From assembly GCF_029223545.1 (NCBI RefSeq), contig NZ_CP097870.1, positions 3,286,001 to 3,350,000 on the forward strand: DNA of 64,000 bases, written 5' to 3'. This document shows positions 18,053-26,728 of this stretch, one piece after another. Under the pieces are notes generated by a model, which ran no database searches, was not told the origin of the DNA, and saw only the letters and a list, made by a program, of their open reading frames with translations. Numbering within the stretch: position 1 is the stretch's first letter; each line of letters begins with the position of its first letter. Made by a program: the position numbers and the translations under genes. This DNA comes from Thauera sp. GDN1 (GTDB taxonomy: Bacteria > Pseudomonadota > Gammaproteobacteria > Burkholderiales > Rhodocyclaceae).

Positions 18053-19822
18053 ATGCCGGCGCCCACCCCCTTCGCCCTCTACCGCAAGGCGCACCCGGCC
18101 CTCGCCGAGCCGGTGGGCGCGACGCAGGACATCGAGCTGCGCTTTCCGGAGCAGATGGATGGCGTGCAGGTCTTCCGCAGCTCGCTGTGGCTGCCCCTGC
18201 CCGAGGCCTGCCGCAGCGCGCGGGCGCTGAGCCTGGACGGCTCCACGCTGCAGGTGCAGTTCCGCCCCGCCGAGTTCGCGCTCGACACCGACGACGCGCG
18301 CTGGTTCGAGCTCGCGGAGGACAGCGGACGCACGCAGACCCGGCTCGAGCTGGTGTGGCCCGCTCCGATCGTGCGCATCGACGACGCCATTCCGGGGCGG
18401 ACTTTCGGCTTTGGCCTGCACCGCGCCGATGGCGACGCGGTCAGCGCAGACGCCGCGCAGAGCGGGCGCACCGGCAGCGCGCTGAACCCGCCATGGGTGG
18501 GCTCGCCGCTGGTGGTGAAGTTCGATGCCGCGATCCCGGCCGGCGGCAAGCTCATGACCGAGAACATGCGTGCCCGGCCCGCGCAGCGCGGCTCGCGTGC
18601 CGGCGGAGTGCAGGGGGCCCAGGACCTTGCCCACGACAAGGCGGGCACGCAGCTCGCCATCGAGCACGACATTGCCCTGATGCGCCGGGGTTCCGAGCTC
18701 GTGCCGCGCATCCGCATCGCCGCGCACCCCGCCAGCCCCCGGCTGCGCCTGCTCCTCGAAGGCGGCGCGGCCGACGGCAGCGACCGCCTGCTGTGGCAGG
18801 CGCTGCTGCCGGGCGAGCAGGACGCGCCGGTCACCCTGCCCGCGGGCACGCTCGCCGACGAATGGGCCGCCGCGCTCGAGCAGGTGATCGCGTTCTGTCA
18901 GCGCGCCCCGGCACCGGAGGCGCTGCCGCGGCTGCGGCTGGACATCGAATCGGACGCGCCCTGCCTGGTCCGGTTGAGCCAGGTCGCGCTCGGCCTGCTG
19001 GCCGACCAGGCCCTGCTCACCGAGCCGCTGCGGCTGGATTTCGACGGCCGGCAGCACCTCAGCCGCGACCTCGAGATCGGCCCCACCCACGGCGCCAGCC
19101 CCTTGCAGCTCGTGCTGAAGGGCCGCCTGCGCGCCGCCGACACGCCGCCCGCCGGCGAGCGCCCTACCGCCGGCGCAACGGATGGCCGCGCCGGACTGCT
19201 GGTCGAGGAAGACCAGCGCGTGAGCGGGGAGCGCCGCCTCGACGCGCCGGCGACGCTGGCCGGCCTGAGCTTCGACTGGCATCCGCTGTCCGAGCGCATC
19301 AAGGGCGTGCTGCGCGTGCTGCCGGCGAACGCCCGCCGCGGCACGCCGCCGCTCGCCGAGCAGGCCTTCGACTTCGACACCGCCCATCCCGCCGGCACTG
19401 CCAGCGCCCCCTTGCGGCTTGCGGTGCGCTGGCCGGCGCTCGACCTGCAGGCGCAGGCCTTGCGCCTCGAACTGTCGCTCACGCAAGGGCGCGGGCTGTG
19501 GCTGGCCGAGGCCGGCGGCCATGGCTGGAAGATCCACCGCACGGCAGAGGACGGCGAGGGGCGCGCCGTGGGTCTGGCGCTAGAGGCCGCGTGGCTGGAA
19601 GCGGCCCTCGACGACGCTGCGGGCGGCCCCGGCGCAAACGAGCCGGTGTTCAGCCTCGGCGCGCAGACGCTCGCCTTCACCGACCGCAAGCAGGACCGCT
19701 TCGAACTCGTCATCGCGCCGCCCGCGCTGGCGGCCTGGCCCGCGCTGCCGATCAAGGTCGCCAGCGGGGTCGCGGCCGAGGTGGTGGTGGAATCGGCGAC
19801 GTTGCGCACCGTCTCAATCTGA
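18053..19822 (+). CDS. Last gene of the injection-system operon, beta-rich protein of unknown function
   Basis: A 589-aa protein not matched to a family. It is predicted mostly beta, with many alternating strands, few Cys and no signal peptide. Residues about 1-110 look like one domain ('DIELRFPEQMDGVQVFRSSLWLP' region); about 145-190 is a Gly/Arg-rich loop; about 220-400 contains strand-rich segments with Leu-Arg-Leu repeats; the last 180 residues form another sandwich-like block. It follows the fibre gene after 1 base and ends the operon, facing the minus-strand phosphorylase gene. A fibre tip, fibre chaperone or surface-binding module are all compatible; none can be chosen from the sequence. 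Confidence 0.55.
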   Translation: MPAPTPFALYRKAHPALAEPVGATQDIELRFPEQMDGVQVFRSSLWLPLPEACRSARALSLDGSTLQVQFRPAEFALDTDDARWFELAEDSGRTQTRLELVWPAPIVRIDDAIPGRTFGFGLHRADGDAVSADAAQSGRTGSALNPPWVGSPLVVKFDAAIPAGGKLMTENMRARPAQRGSRAGGVQGAQDLAHDKAGTQLAIEHDIALMRRGSELVPRIRIAAHPASPRLRLLLEGGAADGSDRLLWQALLPGEQDAPVTLPAGTLADEWAAALEQVIAFCQRAPAPEALPRLRLDIESDAPCLVRLSQVALGLLADQALLTEPLRLDFDGRQHLSRDLEIGPTHGASPLQLVLKGRLRAADTPPAGERPTAGATDGRAGLLVEEDQRVSGERRLDAPATLAGLSFDWHPLSERIKGVLRVLPANARRGTPPLAEQAFDFDTAHPAGTASAPLRLAVRWPALDLQAQALRLELSLTQGRGLWLAEAGGHGWKIHRTAEDGEGRAVGLALEAAWLEAALDDAAGGPGANEPVFSLGAQTLAFTDRKQDRFELVIAPPALAAWPALPIKVASGVAAEVVVESATLRTVSI

Positions 19823-19879
19823 GCTGCGCGCGCTCGGCATGCGCTGTTTCCGTGGGAGCCGCTGCGACCAGACTCCGCG

Positions 19880-21496
19880 TCAGAACTCCACGAACAGGTG
19901 CGGCACCTCGTCCGCCCCGCCGATCGCATAGCCGCTGGCGCGGGTGCTGGCCTGGCGCGCGAACTCCATGTCCGCCGGATAATCGGCGTGCACGCGGTAC
20001 AGCGGCTCGCCCTTCCTCACCGGGTCGCCGAGCTTCTTCAGCAGGTCCACCCCGGAGCCCTGCATCTTGGGCGCGCCGGCAAGGCGGGCGATGCGTGCGA
20101 GCTGGTGGTTGTCGATGCCGGCCACCAGGCCGTCGGCCTCGGCCACGACTTCGAAGGCCAGGCGCGCGAGTTGTGGCGCGTTGTGGTCGAAGGGCCTGCC
20201 GCCCTGGGCGTGGATGATGGCGTCCATCTTCGCCAGCGCACGGCCGGAGTCGAGGATGTCGCGCGCGATCGCAAAACCGTCGCCGCCGCGCACATCGGAG
20301 TCGAACTCGAGCATCCGTCCGGCCAGGCGCAAGGCCTTCTGGCGCAGGTCGTTGGGCGCGCGCGGGTCGTTCTCCAGCACCCGCATCACATCGCGCGCCT
20401 CCAGCACCGGGCCGATGCCGCTGCCGATCGGCTGGCGGCCATCGGTAATCACCACGTCGATGGTCAGGTTCATGCGTCCGGCGACGAATTCGAACAGCTT
20501 GCGCAGCTTCTGCGCCTCGGGCATCGAACGCACCTTGGCGCTCGGCCCCACCGGGATGTCGAGCACGAGGTGGGTGGAGCCGGCAGCGACCTTCTTCGAC
20601 AGGATGGAGGCGACCATCTGCCCCGGCGAGTCGATCGACAGCGGGCGCTCCACCGAGATCAGCACGTCGTCGGCGGGCGACAGGTTGGCGGTGCCGCCCC
20701 AGGCCAGGCAGCCGCGATGCTCGCGCACGATCTCGCCGAGCCGTTCCACCGGCAGCTCGACGTTGGCCAGCACCTCCATGGTGTCGGCGGTGCCGGCCGG
20801 CGAGGTGATCGCGCGCGACGAGGTCTTCGGGCACAGCATGCCGTGAGCGGCCACGATCGGGACCACCAGCATCGAGGTGCGGTTGCCCGGAATGCCGCCG
20901 ATGCAGTGCTTGTCGACCACCGGGCGCTCGCGCCAGTCGATGCGGTGGCCCACTGCCGCCATGGCTTCGGTGAGGAAATACACCTCCTCGCGGTCGAGCT
21001 CGCCCTGATTGGTGGCGACCACGAAGGCGGTGAGCTCGATCTTGGAATAGCGGTGCTCGGCGATGTCGCGCACGATGGCGCGGAAGTCCTCGCGGTCGAG
21101 GCGCTCCCCGGCGATCTTGCGGTGCAGGGCCGGGATCGAGGACGGCGGTTCGGCCTGCGCCACCATCGCCCGATGGCCGTTGTCCACGCCGAGCTGGGCG
21201 AAGGCGTCGATCGACAGGCCGATCTCGTTGCAGCGGACGATGCGCGGATCATCCACCACGTTGAGGGTGGCGAGGATGCGCCGGCCGTTGGCGCGCACCT
21301 CGACCTTGGCCAGGGCCTGGAAGCCCTCGGCGCGATAGATCTCGCAGTCGCGGTGCAGGTAGGCGACGTTCTCGCGGTAGGTGTCCACCGCCACCCGGCG
21401 CAGGCTCAGCGGGAAGGCGGAAGCCTCGTCCGGGGCCGGCAGCGCCCTGGGCGCCTCGTCGGCGCCGTCTCCGGTTCTAGCGGATTTCGTGCTCAT
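19880..21496 (-). CDS. Thymidine/AMP phosphorylase family protein
   Basis: A 538-aa protein of the pyrimidine-nucleoside phosphorylase family, longer than E. coli DeoA (about 440 aa) and closer to the type with an extra N-terminal domain, like archaeal AMP phosphorylases. The family signature is visible: '[15 protein letters not shown]' (phosphate/substrate loop), then '[20 protein letters not shown]'. The reaction would be phosphorolysis of a nucleoside or nucleotide to base and (deoxy)ribose phosphate. The N-terminal 90 residues form a barrel-like domain. It is divergent from the CBS gene across a 192-base gap that carries an FNR-like box nearer the CBS gene. The substrate cannot be read from the sequence. 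Confidence 0.88.
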   Translation of the reverse strand: MSTKSARTGDGADEAPRALPAPDEASAFPLSLRRVAVDTYRENVAYLHRDCEIYRAEGFQALAKVEVRANGRRILATLNVVDDPRIVRCNEIGLSIDAFAQLGVDNGHRAMVAQAEPPSSIPALHRKIAGERLDREDFRAIVRDIAEHRYSKIELTAFVVATNQGELDREEVYFLTEAMAAVGHRIDWRERPVVDKHCIGGIPGNRTSMLVVPIVAAHGMLCPKTSSRAITSPAGTADTMEVLANVELPVERLGEIVREHRGCLAWGGTANLSPADDVLISVERPLSIDSPGQMVASILSKKVAAGSTHLVLDIPVGPSAKVRSMPEAQKLRKLFEFVAGRMNLTIDVVITDGRQPIGSGIGPVLEARDVMRVLENDPRAPNDLRQKALRLAGRMLEFDSDVRGGDGFAIARDILDSGRALAKMDAIIHAQGGRPFDHNAPQLARLAFEVVAEADGLVAGIDNHQLARIARLAGAPKMQGSGVDLLKKLGDPVRKGEPLYRVHADYPADMEFARQASTRASGYAIGGADEVPHLFVEF

Positions 21497-21603
21497 GGAC
21501 GAAGGCTACACCCGTCGCGCCCGTCCCTGCACGGCTTTGCCGCTGCGCGCATGACGGAACGCACGGGCGCCGGCGCGGGGATCGGTGCAGACGGAAGCCG
21601 CCT

Positions 21604-21617
21604 TTAATGCAGGTCAA
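21604..21617 (+). promoter_or_regulatory. FNR/ANR-like box
   Basis: The sequence TTAATGCAGGTCAA matches the FNR consensus TTGAT-N4-ATCAA at 8 of 10 positions, with the two mismatches placed symmetrically. Its centre (21610.5) lies about 30 bases upstream of a TAGAGT -10 hexamer, the geometry of a class II (-41.5) activator site for the CBS-domain gene. This is read by eye and not scored against a matrix. Confidence 0.5.
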
Positions 21618-21639
21618 TACCGTCAAGCGGATTCCAGCC

Positions 21640-21645
21640 TAGAGT
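21640..21645 (+). promoter_or_regulatory. -10 hexamer of the CBS-gene promoter
   Basis: TAGAGT lies where a -10 element should be if the FNR-like box is centred at -41.5, giving a start of transcription near 21652 and a leader of about 37 bases that contains the strong AGGAGGGTG ribosome site. Confidence 0.4.
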
Positions 21646-21688
21646 GTGACGAAGCGCACACACAGGAACACACCAGGAGGGTGACACC

Positions 21689-22111
21689 ATGACCAACCGC
21701 AACATCTCCTTCATCATCAAGGATCAGAACCCGCTGATGCTGCGCCCCACCGACACCGTGCAGACCGCCTGCCGCGGCATGTGCGAGCGCAGCGTCGGCG
21801 CAGTGCTGGTGACCGATGCGCGCGCCCACCTCAAGGGCATCTTCACCGGCCGCGACGCGGTGCAGGTCATCGCCAGCGGCGGCGACCCGGCCCGGGTGCA
21901 TCTGGGCGACGTGATGACCGCCGGCCCCGACACCATCGCCCCCGAGCGCAAGGCGATCGACGCCCTGCACATGATGTGCGACGGCGGCTATCGCCACCTG
22001 CCGGTGGTGGACGACGGAAAGGTCGTCGGCATCGTCTCGCGCAGCGACTTCAAGGGCCTGGAGCTCGACCAGTTCGAGGACGAGCAGAGCCTGTGGGAAC
22101 GGATCTGCTGA
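21689..22111 (+). CDS. CBS-domain pair protein
   Basis: A 140-aa protein made of two CBS domains (about 8-66 and 74-135), which together form a Bateman module binding adenosine nucleotides. Visible marks are 'SVGAVLVTDARAHLKGIFTGRD' and 'GYRHLPVVDDGKVVGIVSRSDF' patterns. No effector domain is attached, so it probably acts as a free energy-status sensor on a partner. A strong ribosome site (AGGAGGGTG, 6 bases before ATG) and the FNR-like promoter suggest high expression at low oxygen; the 14-base box is the only direct support for that. Confidence 0.92.
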   Translation: MTNRNISFIIKDQNPLMLRPTDTVQTACRGMCERSVGAVLVTDARAHLKGIFTGRDAVQVIASGGDPARVHLGDVMTAGPDTIAPERKAIDALHMMCDGGYRHLPVVDDGKVVGIVSRSDFKGLELDQFEDEQSLWERIC

Positions 22112-22123
22112 AGCCGCCCCGCT

Positions 22124-23251
22124 TCAGCGCGCCGGGGCCTCGTCGGCGCGCGCGGGCGGGGCCGCTTCGACGGTGAAGCGCAGGGTGCCGATCATGCGGT
22201 CGTCGGCGGTCAGCACGCGCACCTGCCAGCGCCCCTGCGGCGCCGCGGGGAAGTTGCGCTTGTGGGTCCAGGCGCGGTAGCCCTCGGCACGGCCGCCGGC
22301 GACCTCGAGTTCGATGCGGTCGACCTCCCTGCCCTCGTGCAGCCAGACGTGACGGATGCGCTCGCGCAGGCCGAGCGGGGCGTTGATCGCGGTGTAGGCA
22401 TAGAGGCCGTCGGCCTGCAGGCGCTCGGCGCTCAGGCTGCGCAGGCTCTGCTGCGGCGCTCGCCGCTCCACATCGAGGCCGGTGGTGACCGCGACCTGGG
22501 TCAGCCGCAGCGTGGCCGGCGGCACCCACAGGCGCGCCAGCCAGCCCGCTGCGCCGAGGCCGGCGAGCAGCACCAGCACCAGCACGCCGCGCCACCAGCG
22601 TGGCACCGTGATCGAACCGGCCAGGGTCGGAAAGGACAGCACCACCGCCACGCCGAGCGCGAGCTGGTAGCTCTGCATCGCCGGCACCTGCAGGATCAGC
22701 GGCAGCACCACCAGCAGCAGGGCAAAGAGGGCGAGCGTGTGGTAGCCGAGAAAGAGCCAGCGCCGCTTCGCCAGCCGGCCGAAATAGAGCGGGTCGATGA
22801 TCGCCACCAGCGCCATCGCCCCGAGCGCGACGGTGAACGCGGCCTGGCCGCTGTTCCACGATGTGCTCGCAGCAAAGAAGGGCAGCGCGAAGAACAGGCT
22901 CTCCTGGTGGGTGAACTGCGTCAGGTAGCGCACCACCGCCGGCGGCAGGCCGAAGCCGAAGCGGTGGCGCAGCGCGCGGTCGAGCACACGCTCGAGCACC
23001 AGCAGCAGCCAGCCGACGAGCATCGCCACCGCCATCGCACGCGCGACGCCTTCGTGGCGTTCCACCAGCGCGAAACTGAGCAGGCCCGACACGAAGCCGA
23101 AGCTCGCCACCAGCCCGGGGTGGCGGCGCAGCCAGACGACCAGGCGCAGGCCGCGCCGCTTGAGGCGCGGGAGCCGGCTGCCGGCCGCCGGCCGCGTCGG
23201 AGCCTGCGTCGCCGGCGTCGTGCCCTCGTGCTCGCGCCCGTCGGCGCTCAC
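22124..23251 (-). CDS. DUF5924/DUF2914 membrane protein
   Basis: A 375-aa protein. I start it at a GTG that overlaps the stop of the upstream SDR gene (GTGA), because the upstream open frame only runs antiparallel inside that gene. Residues about 35-255 hold seven or eight hydrophobic helices; residues about 260-365 are the DUF2914 domain, with the 'GYRAWTHKRNFPA' and 'GRWQVRVLTADDRMIGTLRF' motifs. DUF5924 proteins are common in Beta- and Gammaproteobacteria and lack a known function. The soluble tail would face the periplasm and looks like a small beta-sandwich that could bind a wall or protein partner. Confidence 0.8.
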   Translation of the reverse strand: MSADGREHEGTTPATQAPTRPAAGSRLPRLKRRGLRLVVWLRRHPGLVASFGFVSGLLSFALVERHEGVARAMAVAMLVGWLLLVLERVLDRALRHRFGFGLPPAVVRYLTQFTHQESLFFALPFFAASTSWNSGQAAFTVALGAMALVAIIDPLYFGRLAKRRWLFLGYHTLALFALLLVVLPLILQVPAMQSYQLALGVAVVLSFPTLAGSITVPRWWRGVLVLVLLAGLGAAGWLARLWVPPATLRLTQVAVTTGLDVERRAPQQSLRSLSAERLQADGLYAYTAINAPLGLRERIRHVWLHEGREVDRIELEVAGGRAEGYRAWTHKRNFPAAPQGRWQVRVLTADDRMIGTLRFTVEAAPPARADEAPAR

Positions 23252-24006
23252 CGCATCAGGTCCCGCAGGTCGGCCGTCGCTTCGCGGCCGAAGTCGTCGT
23301 CGAGCAGGAAGTCGACCAGGTGCATCGCACACTCGGCGGGGGCGATCAGGCCGCCGCTCGCCTGCATCTCCGCGAAGCGGTCGCGCAAGGGGAAGCGCTC
23401 CACCGTGCTGGCGCGGATCTCGCCCTGCATCGCGGTGTCGATGACGCCCGGCGCCAGCGCGCAGATGCGCAGCCCCGGGGTGGCGTCCACCTGCACCGCG
23501 CGCGCGTGGTGATCGAGCGCGGCCTTGGTCGCGCAATACACGCTCCAGCCGGCATAGGGCTTGCGCGCCGCGCCGCTGGAGACGTGCAGCACGCGGCGGT
23601 CGCGCACCTTGCCCCCGGCGTCGGCGCCCGCCCGGGCGAACGCGGCGGCCAGCATCAGCGGCGCGGCCACGTTCACCGCCACCGCGCGCGCCACCGCCTC
23701 CACCTCCTGCAGCGGCAGCGCGCCCATCGGCTGCAGCGTGCCGGCGTTGTTCACCAGCAGCAGCCGTCCGCCACCGTCCGCCCAGGCGTCGAGCGCGCCG
23801 CCGGCGAGCCAGGCCGCCAGCGCGCCGCTGTCCGTCAGATCGAGCGCCACCTCGGCCAGGCTGTCGCCATGCCGTGCGGCCAGCTCCGGATTGCACCTGC
23901 GCGCCAGTCCGAGCACCGCAATGCCGCGCTCGAGCAGTTCCTCGGCGACTGCCGCGCCCAGGCCACGGCTGTGGCCGGTCACGATCGCCCGCGTCCCTTG
24001 CATCAT
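23248..24006 (-). CDS. SDR family oxidoreductase
   Basis: A 252-aa short-chain dehydrogenase/reductase. The cofactor-binding turn is TGHSRGLG (residues 10-17), followed by Asn-Asn-Ala-Gly (86-89), a catalytic Ser around 143-144, and Tyr157-x3-Lys161. An Arg pair after the second strand (36-37) fits NADP(H) preference. Closest to benzil-reductase/sepiapterin-reductase-like SDRs by the turn sequence, but the substrate cannot be told. The DUF5924 gene starts inside its stop codon, so the two are probably cotranscribed. Two in-frame ATG codons sit at the start; the first is used here. Confidence 0.9.
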   Translation of the reverse strand: MMQGTRAIVTGHSRGLGAAVAEELLERGIAVLGLARRCNPELAARHGDSLAEVALDLTDSGALAAWLAGGALDAWADGGGRLLLVNNAGTLQPMGALPLQEVEAVARAVAVNVAAPLMLAAAFARAGADAGGKVRDRRVLHVSSGAARKPYAGWSVYCATKAALDHHARAVQVDATPGLRICALAPGVIDTAMQGEIRASTVERFPLRDRFAEMQASGGLIAPAECAMHLVDFLLDDDFGREATADLRDLMR

Positions 24007-24028
24007 CGTCCTCTCCTCATGATCCGGA

Positions 24029-24658
24029 TCACGCAGCCGGCCTGCGCGCGACCAGCCCGACCAGGGCCGACCGCCCCTTGTGGCCGACGCCCTCCTCGAG
24101 CACGTCCTCGTATTCCTGCAGGTGCAGGATCTCGAGCCCGGCGAAGGCCGTGCGCAGCATGTCGGCGGTGTACAGGTTCTCCGGCGCCGACGGTCCGCCG
24201 GTGCGGTATTCGAGTTGCCGCGGCGTGTAGCCCTGCACGATCAGGTGACCGCCCGGCTTCAGGGCGCGCTGCATGCCCGCGAAGACGCGTGCGCGCTGTG
24301 CCGGGTCGGCGAACTGGATGAAGACCGCCACCACGAAATCGAACGCGGCCTCGGGATAGGCCCAGCTCACCGCATCGGCGAGCACGAAATCGACCTCGAC
24401 GCGACGGCCGGCGGCGAGCTTGCGCGCCTTCTCCAGTGCCACCGGCGAGATCTCGGTCGCGGTCACCGCCAGCCCCTGTTCGGCCAGCCACACCGCATTG
24501 CGGCCCTCCCCGTCGGCCACCGACAAGGCCGTGGTGCCGGACGACAGCAGCGCTGCCTGGCCGACGAGGAAGCGGTTGGGCGCGGTACCGAAGACGTAGT
24601 CCTCACCCGCGTCGCGGTAGCGTGTGGACCACATGTGTTCCTGTTCGTGTGCGTTCAT
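24029..24658 (-). CDS. Class I SAM-dependent methyltransferase
   Basis: A 209-aa methyltransferase of the TehB/UbiE-like type. Motif I is present as 'ALSVADGEGRNAVWLAEQG' (near 43-61), an acidic residue ends the second strand (Thr-Glu-Ile-Ser), 'LADAVSW' gives motif II, and 'ALKPGGHLIVQGY' is motif III. I chose the Met at 24658 because upstream residues are low complexity and antiparallel to the CopD-like gene. The substrate is unknown; relatives include tellurite/thiol methyltransferases, which is only a family hint. It lies 22 bases upstream of the SDR gene on the same strand. Confidence 0.85.
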   Translation of the reverse strand: MNAHEQEHMWSTRYRDAGEDYVFGTAPNRFLVGQAALLSSGTTALSVADGEGRNAVWLAEQGLAVTATEISPVALEKARKLAAGRRVEVDFVLADAVSWAYPEAAFDFVVAVFIQFADPAQRARVFAGMQRALKPGGHLIVQGYTPRQLEYRTGGPSAPENLYTADMLRTAFAGLEILHLQEYEDVLEEGVGHKGRSALVGLVARRPAA

Positions 24659-24711
24659 GTCGTTTCCCGAAGCGTTGTCCAACCGTGCCTGCACATCGCG
24701 GCCCGTGGCAT

Positions 24712-25173
24712 TCAGCCCAGCCAGCGCCCGAGGGTGCCCATGGCGATGGTCAGGAAGCCGAGCGCCAGGTTGGTGCCGACCAGCTGGCGGATGCGCGCGA
24801 GCGCCGCGCCGCCCGCCTTCCAGTTCCCCGCAGCCACCGCGCGGGCGAGCGCGGCATAGGGCGCAAAGAACACGAAGGCATAGATGCCGACCATCACCAG
24901 CCCCATCAGCAACATGATGTGCTGGTAGAGCGGCGCGACGGCGAAGCCGAGGCGCAGGATCAGCGCCAGCCCGCTTACCAGCACCGCGGCGACCGCCACC
25001 CACACCCAGGAGAAGAAGCGCGCCAGCACGCCGCGCCACAGCCGCAGCCGCGGCGGCGGCTCGAGCTGGCTGGCAGCCTCGGGGCGCAGGCATACGTAGG
25101 CGAAGAACATCCCGCCCACCCAGACCACGACGCCGGCGACGTGCAGGAAGAGCAGCAGCGGGTGGAAGTTCAT
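24712..25173 (-). CDS. CopD-like four-helix membrane protein
   Basis: A 153-aa inner-membrane protein with four hydrophobic helices (about 6-28, 50-72, 82-104, 128-150). The N-terminal 'LLLFLHVAGVVVWVGGMFF' helix with its His is the mark of the CopD/YubC-like superfamily, whose members are linked to copper import or to haem and quinone handling. This short version lacks the longer copper-resistance architecture. It lies 53 bases upstream of the methyltransferase on the same strand. Copper transport is not established for such short forms. Confidence 0.85.
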   Translation of the reverse strand: MNFHPLLLFLHVAGVVVWVGGMFFAYVCLRPEAASQLEPPPRLRLWRGVLARFFSWVWVAVAAVLVSGLALILRLGFAVAPLYQHIMLLMGLVMVGIYAFVFFAPYAALARAVAAGNWKAGGAALARIRQLVGTNLALGFLTIAMGTLGRWLG

Positions 25174-25324
25174 GAAGCGCGTCCTTCAGCGACCGGGGAT
25201 CTCGATTGTGCCGGAAAAGCGGTCGCGCTCATCCCCCTGCTGCAAGATGTGCGAAACCGCCCGGAACGTCGATGTCTTGCACCGCGGGAAGCGGAAGACG
25301 TCCACGCCACGCCTGGCGGCGCGG

Positions 25325-26584
25325 CTAGGCGCGCTGGTAGCGCGTCCGGCTCGACAGCAGCAGGCCGACGACGGAGGCGAGCCCGGTGATCACCCAGGTC
25401 CACTGCCAGCCGCCGGCGGCGGCGGCCACCCAGGCCACCAGCGGCGGGCCGATGAACTGCCCCGCCGACGAGCATTGCTGCATCCAGCCCACGGTGGTCG
25501 ATACCGTATGCTCGTCCGGCGCCACATGCACCGCGAGCGCGAACAGCGTCGCCGGAATCAGGCCGCCGATCGCCGAGAACAGCACCACCGCCAGGTAACG
25601 CGCGACCGGCGCCTCGGCGGTGAGCGGGCTGAAGGCGACGAAGGCGGTCGCCGCCATCGCCAGGAAGCCGGCGTAGAGCAGGTGGCGGGCGCACACGCCG
25701 CGGTGCAGCAGGCGGCCGGCGGCGACGTTGCCGGTGACGTTCACCAGGCAGGCGAAGGCGGTGAGCAGACCGGCAAGCTGCCCGGACAGCCCGGCCTGGG
25801 CGTAGATCGACGGCAGGAAGCCGATCACCGCCAGCCACTGGCTGGAATACATCGAGAAGGTGATCGCCACCCGCCACGGCCCGGCGCTGCCGAGCGTGGC
25901 GCGCAGGCGCGAAGTCCACTGGCTGCGCGCGGCAGCAGGCGCGCCGGCCGGGGCACTGGCGCCCGCCGCGACCCGCCGGGCACGGTCGGACGGCACGCGC
26001 AGGAACAGCCATGCCGCCACCGCGGCCGACACCCCGGCCAGCGCCCCCCACAGCCCCTGCCAGCCGAGCACGCTCATCAGCGCCGGGCCGCCGGCCAGCA
26101 CCAGCGCGGTGCCGGTCGCCATGTAGGTGCCCCACAGGCCCAGATGCAGCGCGAGCCGGCTCGGCGGCACCAGTTGCCGGATCAGGCTGGGCACCGGCAG
26201 CACCACCAGCAGGAAGCCGAGCCCCTCGAGCGCGCGCAAGGCCAGCAGACCGGACGGCTGCGTCGCCCATGCGCCGGCGAGGCTGGCGGACGCGAGCACG
26301 AACTGGCCGAGCAGCATGCTGCGGCGCAGGCCGAAACCGTCCGCGGCCAGGCCGATGAACACGCCACCGAGCATGCCCGCCATCTGCACCATCGACAGCA
26401 GGAAGCCGGCCTCGACCAGGCTGACGCCGAGCGCATCGCGCAGGACCGGAAGCGCAGGCGGGATCTTGCCGATGTGCAGCGCGGCCACCATGCCCGCGAT
26501 GATCAGGATGAAGGCCGGCGGAACCCCCACGCCCGCCTGCCGGCCGGCGCTTGCGTCCGCGCCGGGATGTGCTGTGCGAACCAT
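25325..26584 (-). CDS. MFS transporter, CynX/NimT-like
   Basis: A 419-aa major-facilitator protein with about 12 hydrophobic helices. Marks are the motif A-like loop 'GLAADGFGLRRSML' between helices 2 and 3 and the central cytoplasmic loop near 190-215. The start is the Met preceded by a good GAGGAGAAAG ribosome site (26585-26594); further upstream in-frame Met codons have none. The pattern resembles cyanate/nitroimidazole-type (CynX-like) transporters, but the substrate is not readable. It appears to be a single-gene unit with 151 bases before the CopD-like gene. Confidence 0.88.
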   Translation of the reverse strand: MVRTAHPGADASAGRQAGVGVPPAFILIIAGMVAALHIGKIPPALPVLRDALGVSLVEAGFLLSMVQMAGMLGGVFIGLAADGFGLRRSMLLGQFVLASASLAGAWATQPSGLLALRALEGLGFLLVVLPVPSLIRQLVPPSRLALHLGLWGTYMATGTALVLAGGPALMSVLGWQGLWGALAGVSAAVAAWLFLRVPSDRARRVAAGASAPAGAPAAARSQWTSRLRATLGSAGPWRVAITFSMYSSQWLAVIGFLPSIYAQAGLSGQLAGLLTAFACLVNVTGNVAAGRLLHRGVCARHLLYAGFLAMAATAFVAFSPLTAEAPVARYLAVVLFSAIGGLIPATLFALAVHVAPDEHTVSTTVGWMQQCSSAGQFIGPPLVAWVAAAAGGWQWTWVITGLASVVGLLLSSRTRYQRA

Positions 26585-26728
26585 CTTTCTCCTCTCGTCG
26601 CCCCAGGGCCGCGAGAGCATAGCCGGGATCGCCGCCATCCGCCCAGCATGGACGCGGCGGCACACTGGGCGGCGGCGGTCGACGCACGTGCCGCGATGTG
26701 GGCGACACCCGGGGCGGACGGGCGCGCT

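Noticed and set aside
14644..18066. 1140-codon minus-strand frame opposite the distal injection-system genes
   Set aside because: Composition is shadow-like and it spans three plus-strand genes with coherent boundaries.
11..19822. Complete prophage
   Set aside because: No capsid, terminase, integrase, lysis or attachment-site signatures are present in the visible half; only tail-type genes are found.
24020..24031. TGATCCGGATCA palindrome resembling an FNR core
   Set aside because: It overlaps a stop codon and lies only about 19 bases upstream of the SDR start, a poor geometry for activation, and the outer T/A positions of the consensus are missing.
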